NCBI GenBank assembly: GCA_045601325.1 | Contig: JAZRZI010000009.1 | Coordinates: forward strand, 1-33,778 | DNA length: 33,778 nt | Direction of reading: 5' to 3' | Source of the DNA: JAZRZI01 sp045601325 | GTDB taxonomy: Bacteria > Bacillota_I > Bacilli_A > RFN20 > CAG-826 | Shown here: in pieces, positions 7,889 through 17,168 of the stretch | Numbering within the stretch: position 1 is the stretch's first letter | Layout: each line of letters begins with the position of its first letter | Notes under the pieces: generated by a model | Seen by the model: the letters and a program-made list of their open reading frames with translations, nothing else | Databases searched by the model: none | What the model was told of the DNA's origin: nothing | Position numbers and translations under genes: made by a program

Positions 7889-8698
7889 ATGAGCTGTTTT
7901 ATTTTGAAAAATAAACTTCAAACAGGCGTTTCGTTATACCAAATCGGACACGAGAAATGTTCTCCACACCACTCTTTTGGTCCTGTCGAAAGAGACTTTT
8001 TTGTAATCCATTTTGTGGTGGATGGCGAAGGTATTCTTGAGGTTGGCAACAAAGTTTATAACTTGAAAAAGGGTGACTTGTTTTTGCTTTCAATTAATAA
8101 AGTTATTAGGTATCACGCCATTGAAGAAAACCCATACGAATATTACTGGATTGGTTTTTCAGGAATGTTTAACAAAGACATATTGAACAACATCGGTTTC
8201 AATGAAAACAATTATGTAGTTCATGTTGATGATGATTTCGATTCCTTGTTAAACATTTTTAAAGAAATAGATGAATTAAGTAAGGAAGATTCTGTTAAAG
8301 ATAATATGAGAGCGTTATCCATTTTCTATAATGTGATTTCTCACCTTGTTAAAAATGATTACTACTATGTTGTTGATGATGAAAAGAAGGACATGTTTTA
8401 TAAACTTGTTAACTACATCGATACATACGAAGGAAACGTTACACTAGCTCAATTAGAAAAAATTGCAAATATGCATAGAAGCAACATCTATCGTTCATTT
8501 ATTCAATATTTTAAAAAATCACCATCTGAATATATACAAGATAAGCATTTAGAAAAAGCTTTATATTTGTTGAAAAACACAAATTCTTCAATCAAGAAGA
8601 TTGCTCTATCAACTGGCTTTAATTCAACAGCCTATTTCTGCAAGTGTTTTAAAAACAAATTTAATAAAACTCCTAGCCAGGCTAGAAAATTAAAATAG
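7889..8698 (+). CDS. AraC/XylS-family transcriptional regulator
   Basis: 269 residues. The N-terminal cupin-like sugar-sensing domain (about 15-105) has FVVDGEGILEVGN, NLKKGDLFLL and EYYWIGFSG. The C-terminal domain has two helix-turn-helix motifs: LAQLEKIANMHRSNIYRSF (about 186-204) and IKKIALSTGFNSTAYFCKCF (about 235-254), then the usual NKFNKTPSQAR ending. It is an ordinary length for the family. It is followed after nine bases by the sugar-binding protein gene, so it is probably the first gene of the importer operon. It is the natural candidate to bind the 21-bp direct repeats before the surface genes and before itself. The inducer is unknown, presumably a sugar. Confidence 0.93.
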   Translation: MSCFILKNKLQTGVSLYQIGHEKCSPHHSFGPVERDFFVIHFVVDGEGILEVGNKVYNLKKGDLFLLSINKVIRYHAIEENPYEYYWIGFSGMFNKDILNNIGFNENNYVVHVDDDFDSLLNIFKEIDELSKEDSVKDNMRALSIFYNVISHLVKNDYYYVVDDEKKDMFYKLVNYIDTYEGNVTLAQLEKIANMHRSNIYRSFIQYFKKSPSEYIQDKHLEKALYLLKNTNSSIKKIALSTGFNSTAYFCKCFKNKFNKTPSQARKLK

Positions 8699-8707
8699 GA
8701 GGTTCTT

Positions 8708-10276
8708 ATGAATAAGAAGAGAACATTTCAATTTATTGCTGGATGTTTAGTTACATCTTTAACTGCTTGTGGCGCGACAAGAGCGGAAAACAAAATCCCA
8801 AGTAACGACAAAGTGTTAGTGGTTGACTTACACACTTTTATGCCAACAGATTCATCTTCTGCAGACTTAGTTAGCATTACAGTAACACAAACAATAGCAG
8901 ATGAATTTGAAGAAGCTACAGGCATCAGAATTAAATGGTATACAGGTAAATCTCTTGATGGCGAAGTCGAACAAGCATCTGGAGACTATATTAAATCCAT
9001 TCAAAACGGTACAATGCCTGCAATCGGATTCTCATGGTCAGCATTCACTGATAGAGGATATTATTTAGATTTAAATAAGTATTTAGCGACAGAAAACGAA
9101 TTCCTTTCCGAAAGTGAAAAAGCAAAATATCCAACTTGGAAAGATCAATTCCCATCTTATTTATGGGACACAAAAGAATGTGTAGACGCTAACGGAACAA
9201 TTATTGCTGTTCCACTACTTTTAAACCCAGGACCAGCTACAGGTTGGTTCTATAACAAAACAAAATTTGATAATGCTGGATACGATGTACCAACAACTTG
9301 GAATCAATTTAGAGAATTATGTATGGATTTCCAAGGCGATACAACTGGACCATTTGTTTATAATCAAACAGCAAAGATCACAAACTGGGAATTAAAGTTC
9401 TCAATTGGACCAGCATTCGCAAATGCTTTAGTGGATGTTGTTGATACAAACAAAGATGGAAAAGTCTCTGAAGGCGAAAAACTAGAAGGCGTTTTAAATG
9501 GAACTTATTCACCACTTCAAAGCGAAAACCCACAGTACTATCAAATCGCACAGGGGTGTTATCAAGTATTAAAGGATTTCTATAAATCTATGCTTCCTGA
9601 TAACTGGAAAACTGCTAATGCAGAAACTTGTTGGAGCAATGGCCAAGCTATGATGAGACAAAATGGATTATGGAGCATCAGAGCAGAAAATGGCGAAAAC
9701 AGCAAACGTAGTTGGAAATATGGTATTTTTGCTGCTCCTGTAGTGGGTAAAGATTCTCAATCATTCTTAAACAATAAAGGTTTAACACAAGCAGCAGCGG
9801 CTTTAAACGAAGTTGATACTGTAAAGGTTGAAGAAAAAGAAGAATGGCAAATTTCTGAATTAGGAAAAGCATTCACTGATTTATATAAACCAGATGCTTC
9901 TTTATACGTAAACTTAATGAAACACGGCATTTATGATAATGAAAAAGTATTAGAAAACGCTGTTAAGTTCTTAAAATTCTTATCAACACCTAAAAACGTT
10001 TCCCGTATGTGTAACGATCACCAAGGCGTTTTAGGTGGCGTTATGGGTGCAACACCAGGCACAGCACTTAAATCATGGTTACAACAAACATTCCCAGTTG
10101 TTCCACAAGCAAGCTGGCCTGAAGCATATACAGTTGCAAACAATAACACTATCAATACTGCATTAGCAAAATGGATTGCTGGCACAATGGATGACAACAC
10201 ATTCTATCAAACAATCGCAAGTGAACAAAAAGCTGGTGCACAAGCATACAAAAATAGTTTGTCTCAAGTCGAATAA
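8708..10276 (+). CDS. Sugar ABC transporter substrate-binding lipoprotein (SBP family 1, CUT1 type)
   Basis: 522 residues with lipobox LTAC near residue 20, so membrane-tethered outside the cell. The body matches CUT1 binding proteins: IADEFEEATGIRIKWYTG, GWFYNKTKFDNAGYDVPTTWNQF and a C-terminal FLKFLSTPKNVSRM. An EF-hand-like loop sits at residues 246-257 (DTNKDGKVSEGE, with acidic or polar ligands at 1, 3, 5 and 12), not a usual part of the family. Strong AGGAGG precedes the start. The stop overlaps the start of the next gene (TAATG), indicating translational coupling. The ligand is presumably the oligosaccharide released by the neighbouring hydrolases. Confidence 0.92.
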   Translation: MNKKRTFQFIAGCLVTSLTACGATRAENKIPSNDKVLVVDLHTFMPTDSSSADLVSITVTQTIADEFEEATGIRIKWYTGKSLDGEVEQASGDYIKSIQNGTMPAIGFSWSAFTDRGYYLDLNKYLATENEFLSESEKAKYPTWKDQFPSYLWDTKECVDANGTIIAVPLLLNPGPATGWFYNKTKFDNAGYDVPTTWNQFRELCMDFQGDTTGPFVYNQTAKITNWELKFSIGPAFANALVDVVDTNKDGKVSEGEKLEGVLNGTYSPLQSENPQYYQIAQGCYQVLKDFYKSMLPDNWKTANAETCWSNGQAMMRQNGLWSIRAENGENSKRSWKYGIFAAPVVGKDSQSFLNNKGLTQAAAALNEVDTVKVEEKEEWQISELGKAFTDLYKPDASLYVNLMKHGIYDNEKVLENAVKFLKFLSTPKNVSRMCNDHQGVLGGVMGATPGTALKSWLQQTFPVVPQASWPEAYTVANNNTINTALAKWIAGTMDDNTFYQTIASEQKAGAQAYKNSLSQVE

Positions 10277-10752
10277 TGAAAAAATTAGGTAGCGCAATCT
10301 TAGCATTTTTGAAGAAATTCATTCCTGTCTGGATTGTTTTAGGTGTGTGCTTAACACTATATGTCATAGACGCTATTAACGCTTCTGGTTATGAAATAAC
10401 ATTGGTCAAAGCATACACGGACGATAACCCAGAAGGAGATATGAATAAGCTATATTTTGCTACACCTGAAAAAGAAGAGATTATTCATCTCGATTTGCAA
10501 ATCACCGCTTTTGGAAAGCCAAAATCAAATCATTCAATCGTCGGCGTAGAAAAGAAAGCTGGAAACATTCAAGAAGCTCGTAAAAAAACCGATGAAAATG
10601 GTATTTGTACTTTTAACTTTTCTTGTTATCCAGAATACGACGAATACTTAGAAAGCAAACAAGCAGAAATATTGTTCTACGAAGAAAGCAGCGCGTTATT
10701 AATTGAAGTCCAAGTTAGAACAATCGTGGAATTTACATTGTATAGAAGGTAA
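10276..10752 (+). CDS. Membrane-anchored Ig-like accessory protein of the sugar importer (unnamed)
   Basis: 158 residues. One N-terminal membrane helix (about 16-36, FIPVWIVLGVCLTLYVIDAI) is followed by an extracellular domain that looks like a Big_1/invasin-type Ig strand pattern (LDLQITAFGKPK, TDENGICTFNFSCYPEYDEY). I do not recognise a named family. It lies between the binding protein and the first permease. Its ATG shares a base with the previous stop and has no ribosome site of its own, so it is translated by coupling, and it ends two bases before the permease start. Position and topology suggest an accessory subunit docking the binding protein or substrate; this is inference. Confidence 0.8.
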   Translation: MKKLGSAILAFLKKFIPVWIVLGVCLTLYVIDAINASGYEITLVKAYTDDNPEGDMNKLYFATPEKEEIIHLDLQITAFGKPKSNHSIVGVEKKAGNIQEARKKTDENGICTFNFSCYPEYDEYLESKQAEILFYEESSALLIEVQVRTIVEFTLYRR

Positions 10753-10754
10753 TT

Positions 10755-11678
10755 ATGGCAAGTCCGGTTAAGAAATTCTTTAAAAAGAATATATGGGGTT
10801 TCACATTTGTCGCCCCACTATTAATATTCTTATGCATCTTCAGCATAGTTCCTTTCTTTTACGGCATTATCATGTCATTCTTTGATGTTTCTACATCATC
10901 TCCAGGATGGACATTTATTGGAATACAAAACTATAAGGAATTATTTAGCGACCAAGCTTTCTGGAATTCTTGTAAGACGATGCTTATATTATTAGGTCCA
11001 AAACTAATTATCGGGGTTTTTATTCCTTTTGTGTTTGCGGAAATCATATTCGCATTAAAAAACAAAAACGCTCAAAAGATTTATAGAGTTTTAATGCTTT
11101 TACCAATCGTCACTCCGGGCGTTGTTGGCATGTTGATTTGGAAAAATATCTACGCAGTTGATGGCTTAGTTAATTCCTTTATTAAATTATTTAGTAATGA
11201 TTTTAAACCTATCGACTATTTGAATAGTGATGCCGCACCATGGAAAACATATGTCGCATTAATAATGTTAGGATTTCCATGGGTCGGAGGAACATCAGTA
11301 TTAATTTATTTATCTGGTTTAATGAATATTAACGCTTCTATTTATGAGGCTTCAGAAATTGATGCTTGCTCTACAATGAGAAGAATAAGAAAAATCGATA
11401 TACCTCTTTGCTTAGGACAATTTAGATATTTCCTCATCTTTGGAATCATTAACGGAATTCAAGACTATGGAATTCAAATGGTTTTATATAAACAAGCTCC
11501 AGACTATGTCTTTGTTCCTGGCTTCTATTTGTATCAACAAGCATACACAAACGATAGAAGCGGATACGCTGCCTCAGTGGGTGTTTGTTTGTTCTTAGTT
11601 ATTGCTTTGTTGACAGTTATTGCTAACTATTCCACCAAAGAAAAGAAACAGAAAAAAGCGAAAGTGAGGTCAATATAA
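10755..11678 (+). CDS. Sugar ABC transporter permease, MalF/LacF type
   Basis: 307 residues with about six membrane helices, starting FTFVAPLLIFLCIFSIVPFF. The cytoplasmic EAA loop that contacts the ATPase reads EASEIDACSTMRRIRKIDIPL, with Ala-Cys where most family members have Gly-Ala. SD GAAGG precedes the ATG. The gene is followed one base later by the second permease. No ATP-binding subunit is encoded nearby, so a shared MsmK/UgpC-like ATPase elsewhere in the genome is expected. Confidence 0.92.
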   Translation: MASPVKKFFKKNIWGFTFVAPLLIFLCIFSIVPFFYGIIMSFFDVSTSSPGWTFIGIQNYKELFSDQAFWNSCKTMLILLGPKLIIGVFIPFVFAEIIFALKNKNAQKIYRVLMLLPIVTPGVVGMLIWKNIYAVDGLVNSFIKLFSNDFKPIDYLNSDAAPWKTYVALIMLGFPWVGGTSVLIYLSGLMNINASIYEASEIDACSTMRRIRKIDIPLCLGQFRYFLIFGIINGIQDYGIQMVLYKQAPDYVFVPGFYLYQQAYTNDRSGYAASVGVCLFLVIALLTVIANYSTKEKKQKKAKVRSI

Positions 11679-11679
11679 T

Positions 11680-12525
11680 ATGAAGATTAATCACTACCGC
11701 AATCCAAGAGCTAAAAAGGCTGCTAAACAAATATCATTAAATGCCGCGATGATAATTACTATTATCATAATGCTATTACCTTTGGTCTTAACATTTTTTA
11801 ACTCTTTTAAGAGTTTAAATGATTATCAAAGGGATATGTGGTTACCAAGTGTGCCATTTAGATTGTTCAATTATCGCGAAGCATGGGATAAATTACTTCC
11901 ATATTTATGGAACACCATTATTGTCGCAGTCTTTGGTGTATTTGGAATGCTTCTTATTTCCTCTTTAGCGGGCTATGCAATAGGAAAAATACAATTCTCA
12001 GGACATAAGCTTATTTACGCATTAGTGTTAGGATTGATGATGCTACCTGGAGTATTAACTTTAGTTCCTGCAAGTTTGATTTATAAATCATTACATATCG
12101 ACAATACATATTTTGCTTTGTTATTCCCTATTTGGTCTAACGGATGTTTAATGTCAGTTTTCTTGTTTGTGACATTCTTTAAATCTTTGCCAAAGGAAAT
12201 ATTTGAAGCCGCAAAAATCGATGGAGCAAGCGAATTTAAACAATACTTTAAGATCGCTGTTCCATTAAGCGCTCCAACAATTGGAACATGCGCCATTATT
12301 CAAATCGCATCAATTTGGAACGATTATTTATGGCCAAAAACAATTCAAAGCGACACATCGATGTACACTATTCCTGCTGGAATTTTATATGCATATCAAA
12401 ACTACAACAACACTCCAGAAATGTTTGCAGGCTATTTAATTGCTGCAATTCCACTATTAATTATCTTCATTTTCGCAAACAAATATTACATTGAGGGTCT
12501 TGTTGGAAGCTCAATCAAGATGTAG
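11680..12525 (+). CDS. Sugar ABC transporter permease, MalG/LacG type
   Basis: 281 residues, six predicted membrane helices and a canonical EAA loop, EAAKIDGASEFKQYFKIAVPL. The C-terminus is IEGLVGSSIKM, as is usual for CUT1 MalG proteins. GTGAGG lies within the end of the preceding permease gene and serves as its ribosome site. It pairs with the MalF-type subunit to form the translocation path. Confidence 0.93.
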   Translation: MKINHYRNPRAKKAAKQISLNAAMIITIIIMLLPLVLTFFNSFKSLNDYQRDMWLPSVPFRLFNYREAWDKLLPYLWNTIIVAVFGVFGMLLISSLAGYAIGKIQFSGHKLIYALVLGLMMLPGVLTLVPASLIYKSLHIDNTYFALLFPIWSNGCLMSVFLFVTFFKSLPKEIFEAAKIDGASEFKQYFKIAVPLSAPTIGTCAIIQIASIWNDYLWPKTIQSDTSMYTIPAGILYAYQNYNNTPEMFAGYLIAAIPLLIIFIFANKYYIEGLVGSSIKM

Positions 12526-12535
12526 GAGAAATAAA

Positions 12536-14836
12536 ATGAATAATAAGATTACCTGCATATTAATCTCATCATTAGCATGTTTATCAATGATTGGATGTAA
12601 CAAAGATAGTAACGATGGCAAAAGACAAAAAAATAACCAAGTTGAAAAGTTTACATCCACTTACAAAAACGAAAGAAAATACAATACAAACTATTTTAAC
12701 AATCCAAATAACAAATATAGAGTTTTACCTGTAAACCACAAATCAGCATTATCTTCTGGCGGTATGTCAATGAGTAAAGTTGATGAATATATGGAACAAG
12801 GCTATGGCGGTTTTGTCAGCAACGTATCTTTAGGTGATAGTTACTTAAAAAGCGCATCAGCGTGGGATTTGATGAAAGAAACTGTTGATTACGCAGTTGA
12901 TACATACGATTCAAGAGTGATGATTTATGATGAAGAGTATTATCCTAGTGGTGCAGCAAGAACAAACACTTTAGAAGCCGCTCCAGAAGGTGAAAACTGG
13001 GAAGCTCAAGGACTTGTTTATAACGAGATTAAATTGACAAAAGATGTTCCTGTCACGTTAGCGAAAAGAGAAGGACATGAAATAATTCATGCCTATGTTT
13101 ATAAAGCAAAATCATTAATCAACATTGACCCAACAGCCGCAGTGGATGTTCTTGATACTGTAAAAGAAGGAAGCAAATATACCCCTACAGAAGATGGACT
13201 TATGGTTATTCTTTACGCTAAGAATTGGTATGAAGGAACCCACTATCAAAATAACTTAATGGAATCTAGAAGATACATTGATTTATTGAAAAAAGAACCT
13301 GTAGAAAAGTTTATTGAGATTACCTATCAAAGATATTACGACCATTTCAAAGAGTATTTTGGAAACAATATTGAGAGTTTCTTCTTTGATGAACCATCTT
13401 TGCCTGGTATGTATTTTTCTCCAACAAGTCCGCAGGTGCTTCATGAAGTAAATCCACTAATTGAGCAATATCCTGCTGTCAATTACGATGATAAAATTTG
13501 TGAAAGATTTAAAGAGAAATATGGTTATGATCCTTCACCATACCTTCCATATTTGTTTGAAAAAACCAATCAAAATGACAATATTAGAAGATTTAGATGG
13601 CAATATTATTCTTTAATATCCGAATTGGTTGAGAACAACTGGGCCGGCCAATTAACATCCTGGTGTGATGATCACGATGTTCTTTCAGGTGGTCACTATT
13701 TAGCAGAAGAAGATATATCAGACCATCCTTTAATGTTAGGCAACTATCTAAACCAATATCATAAAATGAGTATGCCTGGTGTTGATATGACTCATGGTTC
13801 CGCTCTTGATGCTATTTCTATCGGAGCTAACGTAGCAAAACAAGCAACATCGGTTGCAAGTTTTGATAACAAACAAAATGTTTTCTGTGAAATTGGTCAA
13901 GATGAAGCGTCGGGTTCCAGCGTTGATGATAACATCGCTAACGTTGCTATCTTACAATCAATGGGTATCAACTACTTAACTAGTTATTACAAGTACAAAA
14001 CTCAAGAAGATAATGAAAGATTTGCCAATGCATTAGCGAGAATCAACTATATGCTCGATGGAAACACAAGCGAAAAAGACGTTGGCGTCTATTATCCTAT
14101 CGAAGGTGTTTTCGTAGATGAAACACCATACAATTCTAGTGGCGCAAGAATATATACAGGATCTTGGGGTTTTAACCAATATGTTACAGAAATAAACAAT
14201 AACTATCGTACTTTGCTTCAAACAATGGTTAAGAATCAAATAGATTACAGCATTTTTACTGAATATATGATTCTAGGTTCAAAAGTTGAAGATGGAAAAA
14301 TGGTAACTCCTAATAGAGAAACATATACAACATTTATTGTGCCATACACCACCGCTTTACCTTACAGGGTATTAGAAAAATTAAACGAATTTGCAGAAGG
14401 TGGAGTAAATATAGTGTTACAAAACATTGAAACATTATTATGCGAAGATTCTGATAAGCAACTAGATATGGATGATAATCTTGCAAAATTAAAAGGCAAT
14501 GAAAACACATCGTCTGTAAGTAATTCTATCGCTTCAATTATTTCCGCTATTAATAGTAACAATGCTAAGGCGGTTAATTTATCCACACCTAATTCCAACA
14601 TTGTTGCGTGTAAACACGATAACATAAATAACACTTTATATATGTTGGTCAACGCTTCAAGCAAACCTCAAACAGTAACCATCATTGCAGATGAAGTCGG
14701 TAGCGAATATAGCGAGTGGGATGTCTATACAGGCGAAGTTAACGGAATGTGTGTAGCAGTCAAAAACAACAAGAGTTATTTAACTGTTCAACTACCAGCT
14801 TATCATGTTGGCATATACACAATAGGAGGTAAGTAA
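12536..14836 (+). CDS. GH106-like glycoside hydrolase lipoprotein
   Basis: 766 residues from ATG 12536, which has TAGGAG before it and begins a lipoprotein signal (lipobox MIGC). An upstream in-frame ATG at 12491 sits inside the permease gene and is rejected. The N-terminal barrel shows the pattern of the GH106/rhamnosidase-like group: NNPNNKYRVLPV, GYGGFVSN, YDEEYYPSGAA (Asp132-Glu133) and FFFDEPSLPG (Asp285-Glu286). The C-terminal third looks like small beta-sandwich domains (VNASSKPQTVTI, AYHVGIYTI). Typical GH106 enzymes are longer, so the family is uncertain and substrate (rhamnose or another alpha-linked sugar) is inference. It is likely active at the outer face, next to the importer. 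Confidence 0.75.
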   Translation: MNNKITCILISSLACLSMIGCNKDSNDGKRQKNNQVEKFTSTYKNERKYNTNYFNNPNNKYRVLPVNHKSALSSGGMSMSKVDEYMEQGYGGFVSNVSLGDSYLKSASAWDLMKETVDYAVDTYDSRVMIYDEEYYPSGAARTNTLEAAPEGENWEAQGLVYNEIKLTKDVPVTLAKREGHEIIHAYVYKAKSLINIDPTAAVDVLDTVKEGSKYTPTEDGLMVILYAKNWYEGTHYQNNLMESRRYIDLLKKEPVEKFIEITYQRYYDHFKEYFGNNIESFFFDEPSLPGMYFSPTSPQVLHEVNPLIEQYPAVNYDDKICERFKEKYGYDPSPYLPYLFEKTNQNDNIRRFRWQYYSLISELVENNWAGQLTSWCDDHDVLSGGHYLAEEDISDHPLMLGNYLNQYHKMSMPGVDMTHGSALDAISIGANVAKQATSVASFDNKQNVFCEIGQDEASGSSVDDNIANVAILQSMGINYLTSYYKYKTQEDNERFANALARINYMLDGNTSEKDVGVYYPIEGVFVDETPYNSSGARIYTGSWGFNQYVTEINNNYRTLLQTMVKNQIDYSIFTEYMILGSKVEDGKMVTPNRETYTTFIVPYTTALPYRVLEKLNEFAEGGVNIVLQNIETLLCEDSDKQLDMDDNLAKLKGNENTSSVSNSIASIISAINSNNAKAVNLSTPNSNIVACKHDNINNTLYMLVNASSKPQTVTIIADEVGSEYSEWDVYTGEVNGMCVAVKNNKSYLTVQLPAYHVGIYTIGGK

Positions 14837-14837
14837 T

Positions 14838-17168
14838 ATGAGAAAATCGGTTATTTTATTTCCTTTATTAACATTATTAGCATTTTCTTCATTAGGAAGT
14901 AATTCTAGTTTTTATAAAACTTTAGCGGATGATAATGAAGAAAGTTTTAATAGTGAGAATTTCTTAAATCCTAACAATTATAAAGTTGATTCAACTTCCA
15001 CTATTTCTAGTACAGATAATGGCTTAAAAGTAATTGGAGGAGCTACATATCAGCTTCCATTTACATTCAAAGAAAACGAAGAACATAAAATCAAATTTAA
15101 GTTCAACATAGATCAAATGGATGCTGGTCAATACGCATATGTCATATTTCACAATAATCCAGATAATGTATTTATGGACGCTGAAAGCGACATCAGTGGA
15201 TTATATTGTCGTATTGCATCATTTGGTTCAAACAAATACTCTTTTGAAACATTCTATACAGATGAAGTTAACTATAAGTTAGAACCTATCGCTGGTGCGC
15301 TTACATATAACAACTCGGTGATTAGAGACCACACAATCCAATTAGAAACATCATTAATTCAAGGATACACAAACGGAATTCGTTTGTTCTATGATGGTGT
15401 GCATTTTGGTGACTGGCTTGGTTATTCAATGGTTAAAAATAGAAACTTAACCGATGAATATTCAAATATATATGTTTCCGTGGTTGGAAATTTGACAATT
15501 ACAAACATCTTGCCTAACGATGTTGAAGCTCCAAAAATTACTATTAAAGAAGATGAAAACAACACTCATTACGCCAACGAAGAATTTGTCATAGATTCTA
15601 TAGAAACTATTGATGATGTAGATGGCAATGTTCCATATACATATAAACTTTTAAATCCATCAAACAAAGATATTACACATAACACATATATTAATGACAA
15701 TGGCAAAATAGCGTTCGTACCTATTGAATCTGGAGACTACATCTTTAGAGTGTCCGCGAGTGACTATTCCTACAACACAAATAGTAAGAGATTTAATATC
15801 TCAATCATCAATAGACCTCACTACCCTGTATTTGTTGGTGAGCCACCATTCTCCATCATCGCGCGTAGAAGTTCAAAATATTATTTCCCAGAAGGAAACG
15901 CTAGAGATATCGAGTTAGAAAACCCAGATAACAATATGACTTATGCCTATTCTGGTTATTTCTATGATAATTCAAACGCAAAACACGAAATCGAAATCAA
16001 ACAAGATAATAATGGATATTATTTTGAACCATTAGATTACGAACCATATAGAGATTTAGATGGTACGGGTAAATATTACTTATCTATAAGCGCTACTAAC
16101 TCCTATGGAACAACATATTTTGAAAAAGAAATCTGGGTCAAATACGATTTAACTGGTTCAGATGCTTATTTAAATTCCAATTTATGCAATAAGTCCAACT
16201 GGGCGTTAAACAAAATTAACAAATTTGAAAATAATAAGGTTTATATCGCAGGAACAACATTCTATAAAGCTGGTTTGTTACTTGAAAACGGAGTGAAAAT
16301 CAATTTCTCTATTTTAGATATGGTCTCTAATAATGGGGAAGATAAATGGTTCTCATTATCGTTATTAAAACATCCTGGTAATGCAAGATATGGAAACCCA
16401 AATAACGACTGTGGTCTATATTTCATGTTCTTTGAAAGAAATAACAATTTATTAATGAACATCCAATATATTTATAGCGATGGAACATATAGAGATATTA
16501 CAAACTCCACTGTTATTTATAGTGAGATTCCAGAGGATATAACTTTAGAAGTTACTCCATTTGATACATCTTTAGATGCTTCAATGGATGATAATATATC
16601 CATTTTCTTAGATGGATCTCAGGTTGAATCGTTTGAAATATCTAAAATCTATCGTAGCGATATGGCAGATGATGAAGGCTTTGTATATTTAGCAGCAGGA
16701 TATAACAACTTAAAAGATAACCAAGCTAAAACTTTTGAAGAAAGTAACAACCCGAAATTCACTATTAATAGCATTTTAAATACGGATAAAACCGCACCTG
16801 AAATTAGTTTATTAGGTGACTTCCCTGTCTCATCTAAAGGAAGCAAAGAAATCATCTTACCTGAGGCAAAAGGAATTGATGAAACCGATGGAGAAATTGC
16901 TGCACAATTATTGCGTGTAAAAGATCCTAATGGCAAATCAATAACTGTTATCAATAACAAGTTTATTCCGAAAAAGAACGGAACATATATCGTTATTTAC
17001 TCCGCTAGTGACACAAGTGGTAATACAAGTTTATTAGAAAAAACTATTGAAGTAAGCGGAGTTAAAGAAAATGGATGCAAAGGGTCAATAGATTCTTGTG
17101 TCTATCTTTTACCAATATCAATTTTAGTGGTGTCAATTTTATTAATTAAAAGGAAAAACGAACAATGA
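14838..17168 (+). CDS. Anchored surface protein with lectin-like and Ig-like domains, GCKGS tail
   Basis: 776 residues. Signal peptide (about 1-31), a concanavalin-like domain (about 38-230, FKFNIDQMDAGQYAYVIFHN), an Ig-like domain opening DVEAPKITIKED, a further cadherin/Ig-like part, a second lectin-like domain (about 440-650), and a last Ig-like DUF5011-type domain (DKTAPEISLLG, NGTYIVIYSASDTSGN). NGCKGS (Cys747) then a membrane helix and KRK close the protein, the same tail design as the proteins at 1412-4162 and 22912-26844. AGGAGG precedes the start. Its stop overlaps the start of the GH36 gene (ATGA). Co-transcription with enzymes and importer argues for a substrate-binding role; this is inference. 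Confidence 0.83.
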   Translation: MRKSVILFPLLTLLAFSSLGSNSSFYKTLADDNEESFNSENFLNPNNYKVDSTSTISSTDNGLKVIGGATYQLPFTFKENEEHKIKFKFNIDQMDAGQYAYVIFHNNPDNVFMDAESDISGLYCRIASFGSNKYSFETFYTDEVNYKLEPIAGALTYNNSVIRDHTIQLETSLIQGYTNGIRLFYDGVHFGDWLGYSMVKNRNLTDEYSNIYVSVVGNLTITNILPNDVEAPKITIKEDENNTHYANEEFVIDSIETIDDVDGNVPYTYKLLNPSNKDITHNTYINDNGKIAFVPIESGDYIFRVSASDYSYNTNSKRFNISIINRPHYPVFVGEPPFSIIARRSSKYYFPEGNARDIELENPDNNMTYAYSGYFYDNSNAKHEIEIKQDNNGYYFEPLDYEPYRDLDGTGKYYLSISATNSYGTTYFEKEIWVKYDLTGSDAYLNSNLCNKSNWALNKINKFENNKVYIAGTTFYKAGLLLENGVKINFSILDMVSNNGEDKWFSLSLLKHPGNARYGNPNNDCGLYFMFFERNNNLLMNIQYIYSDGTYRDITNSTVIYSEIPEDITLEVTPFDTSLDASMDDNISIFLDGSQVESFEISKIYRSDMADDEGFVYLAAGYNNLKDNQAKTFEESNNPKFTINSILNTDKTAPEISLLGDFPVSSKGSKEIILPEAKGIDETDGEIAAQLLRVKDPNGKSITVINNKFIPKKNGTYIVIYSASDTSGNTSLLEKTIEVSGVKENGCKGSIDSCVYLLPISILVVSILLIKRKNEQ

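Noticed and set aside
12491..12535. Upstream ATG for the GH106-like lipoprotein
   Set aside because: It lies inside the permease gene and adds residues before the lipoprotein signal; ATG 12536 has a good ribosome site.
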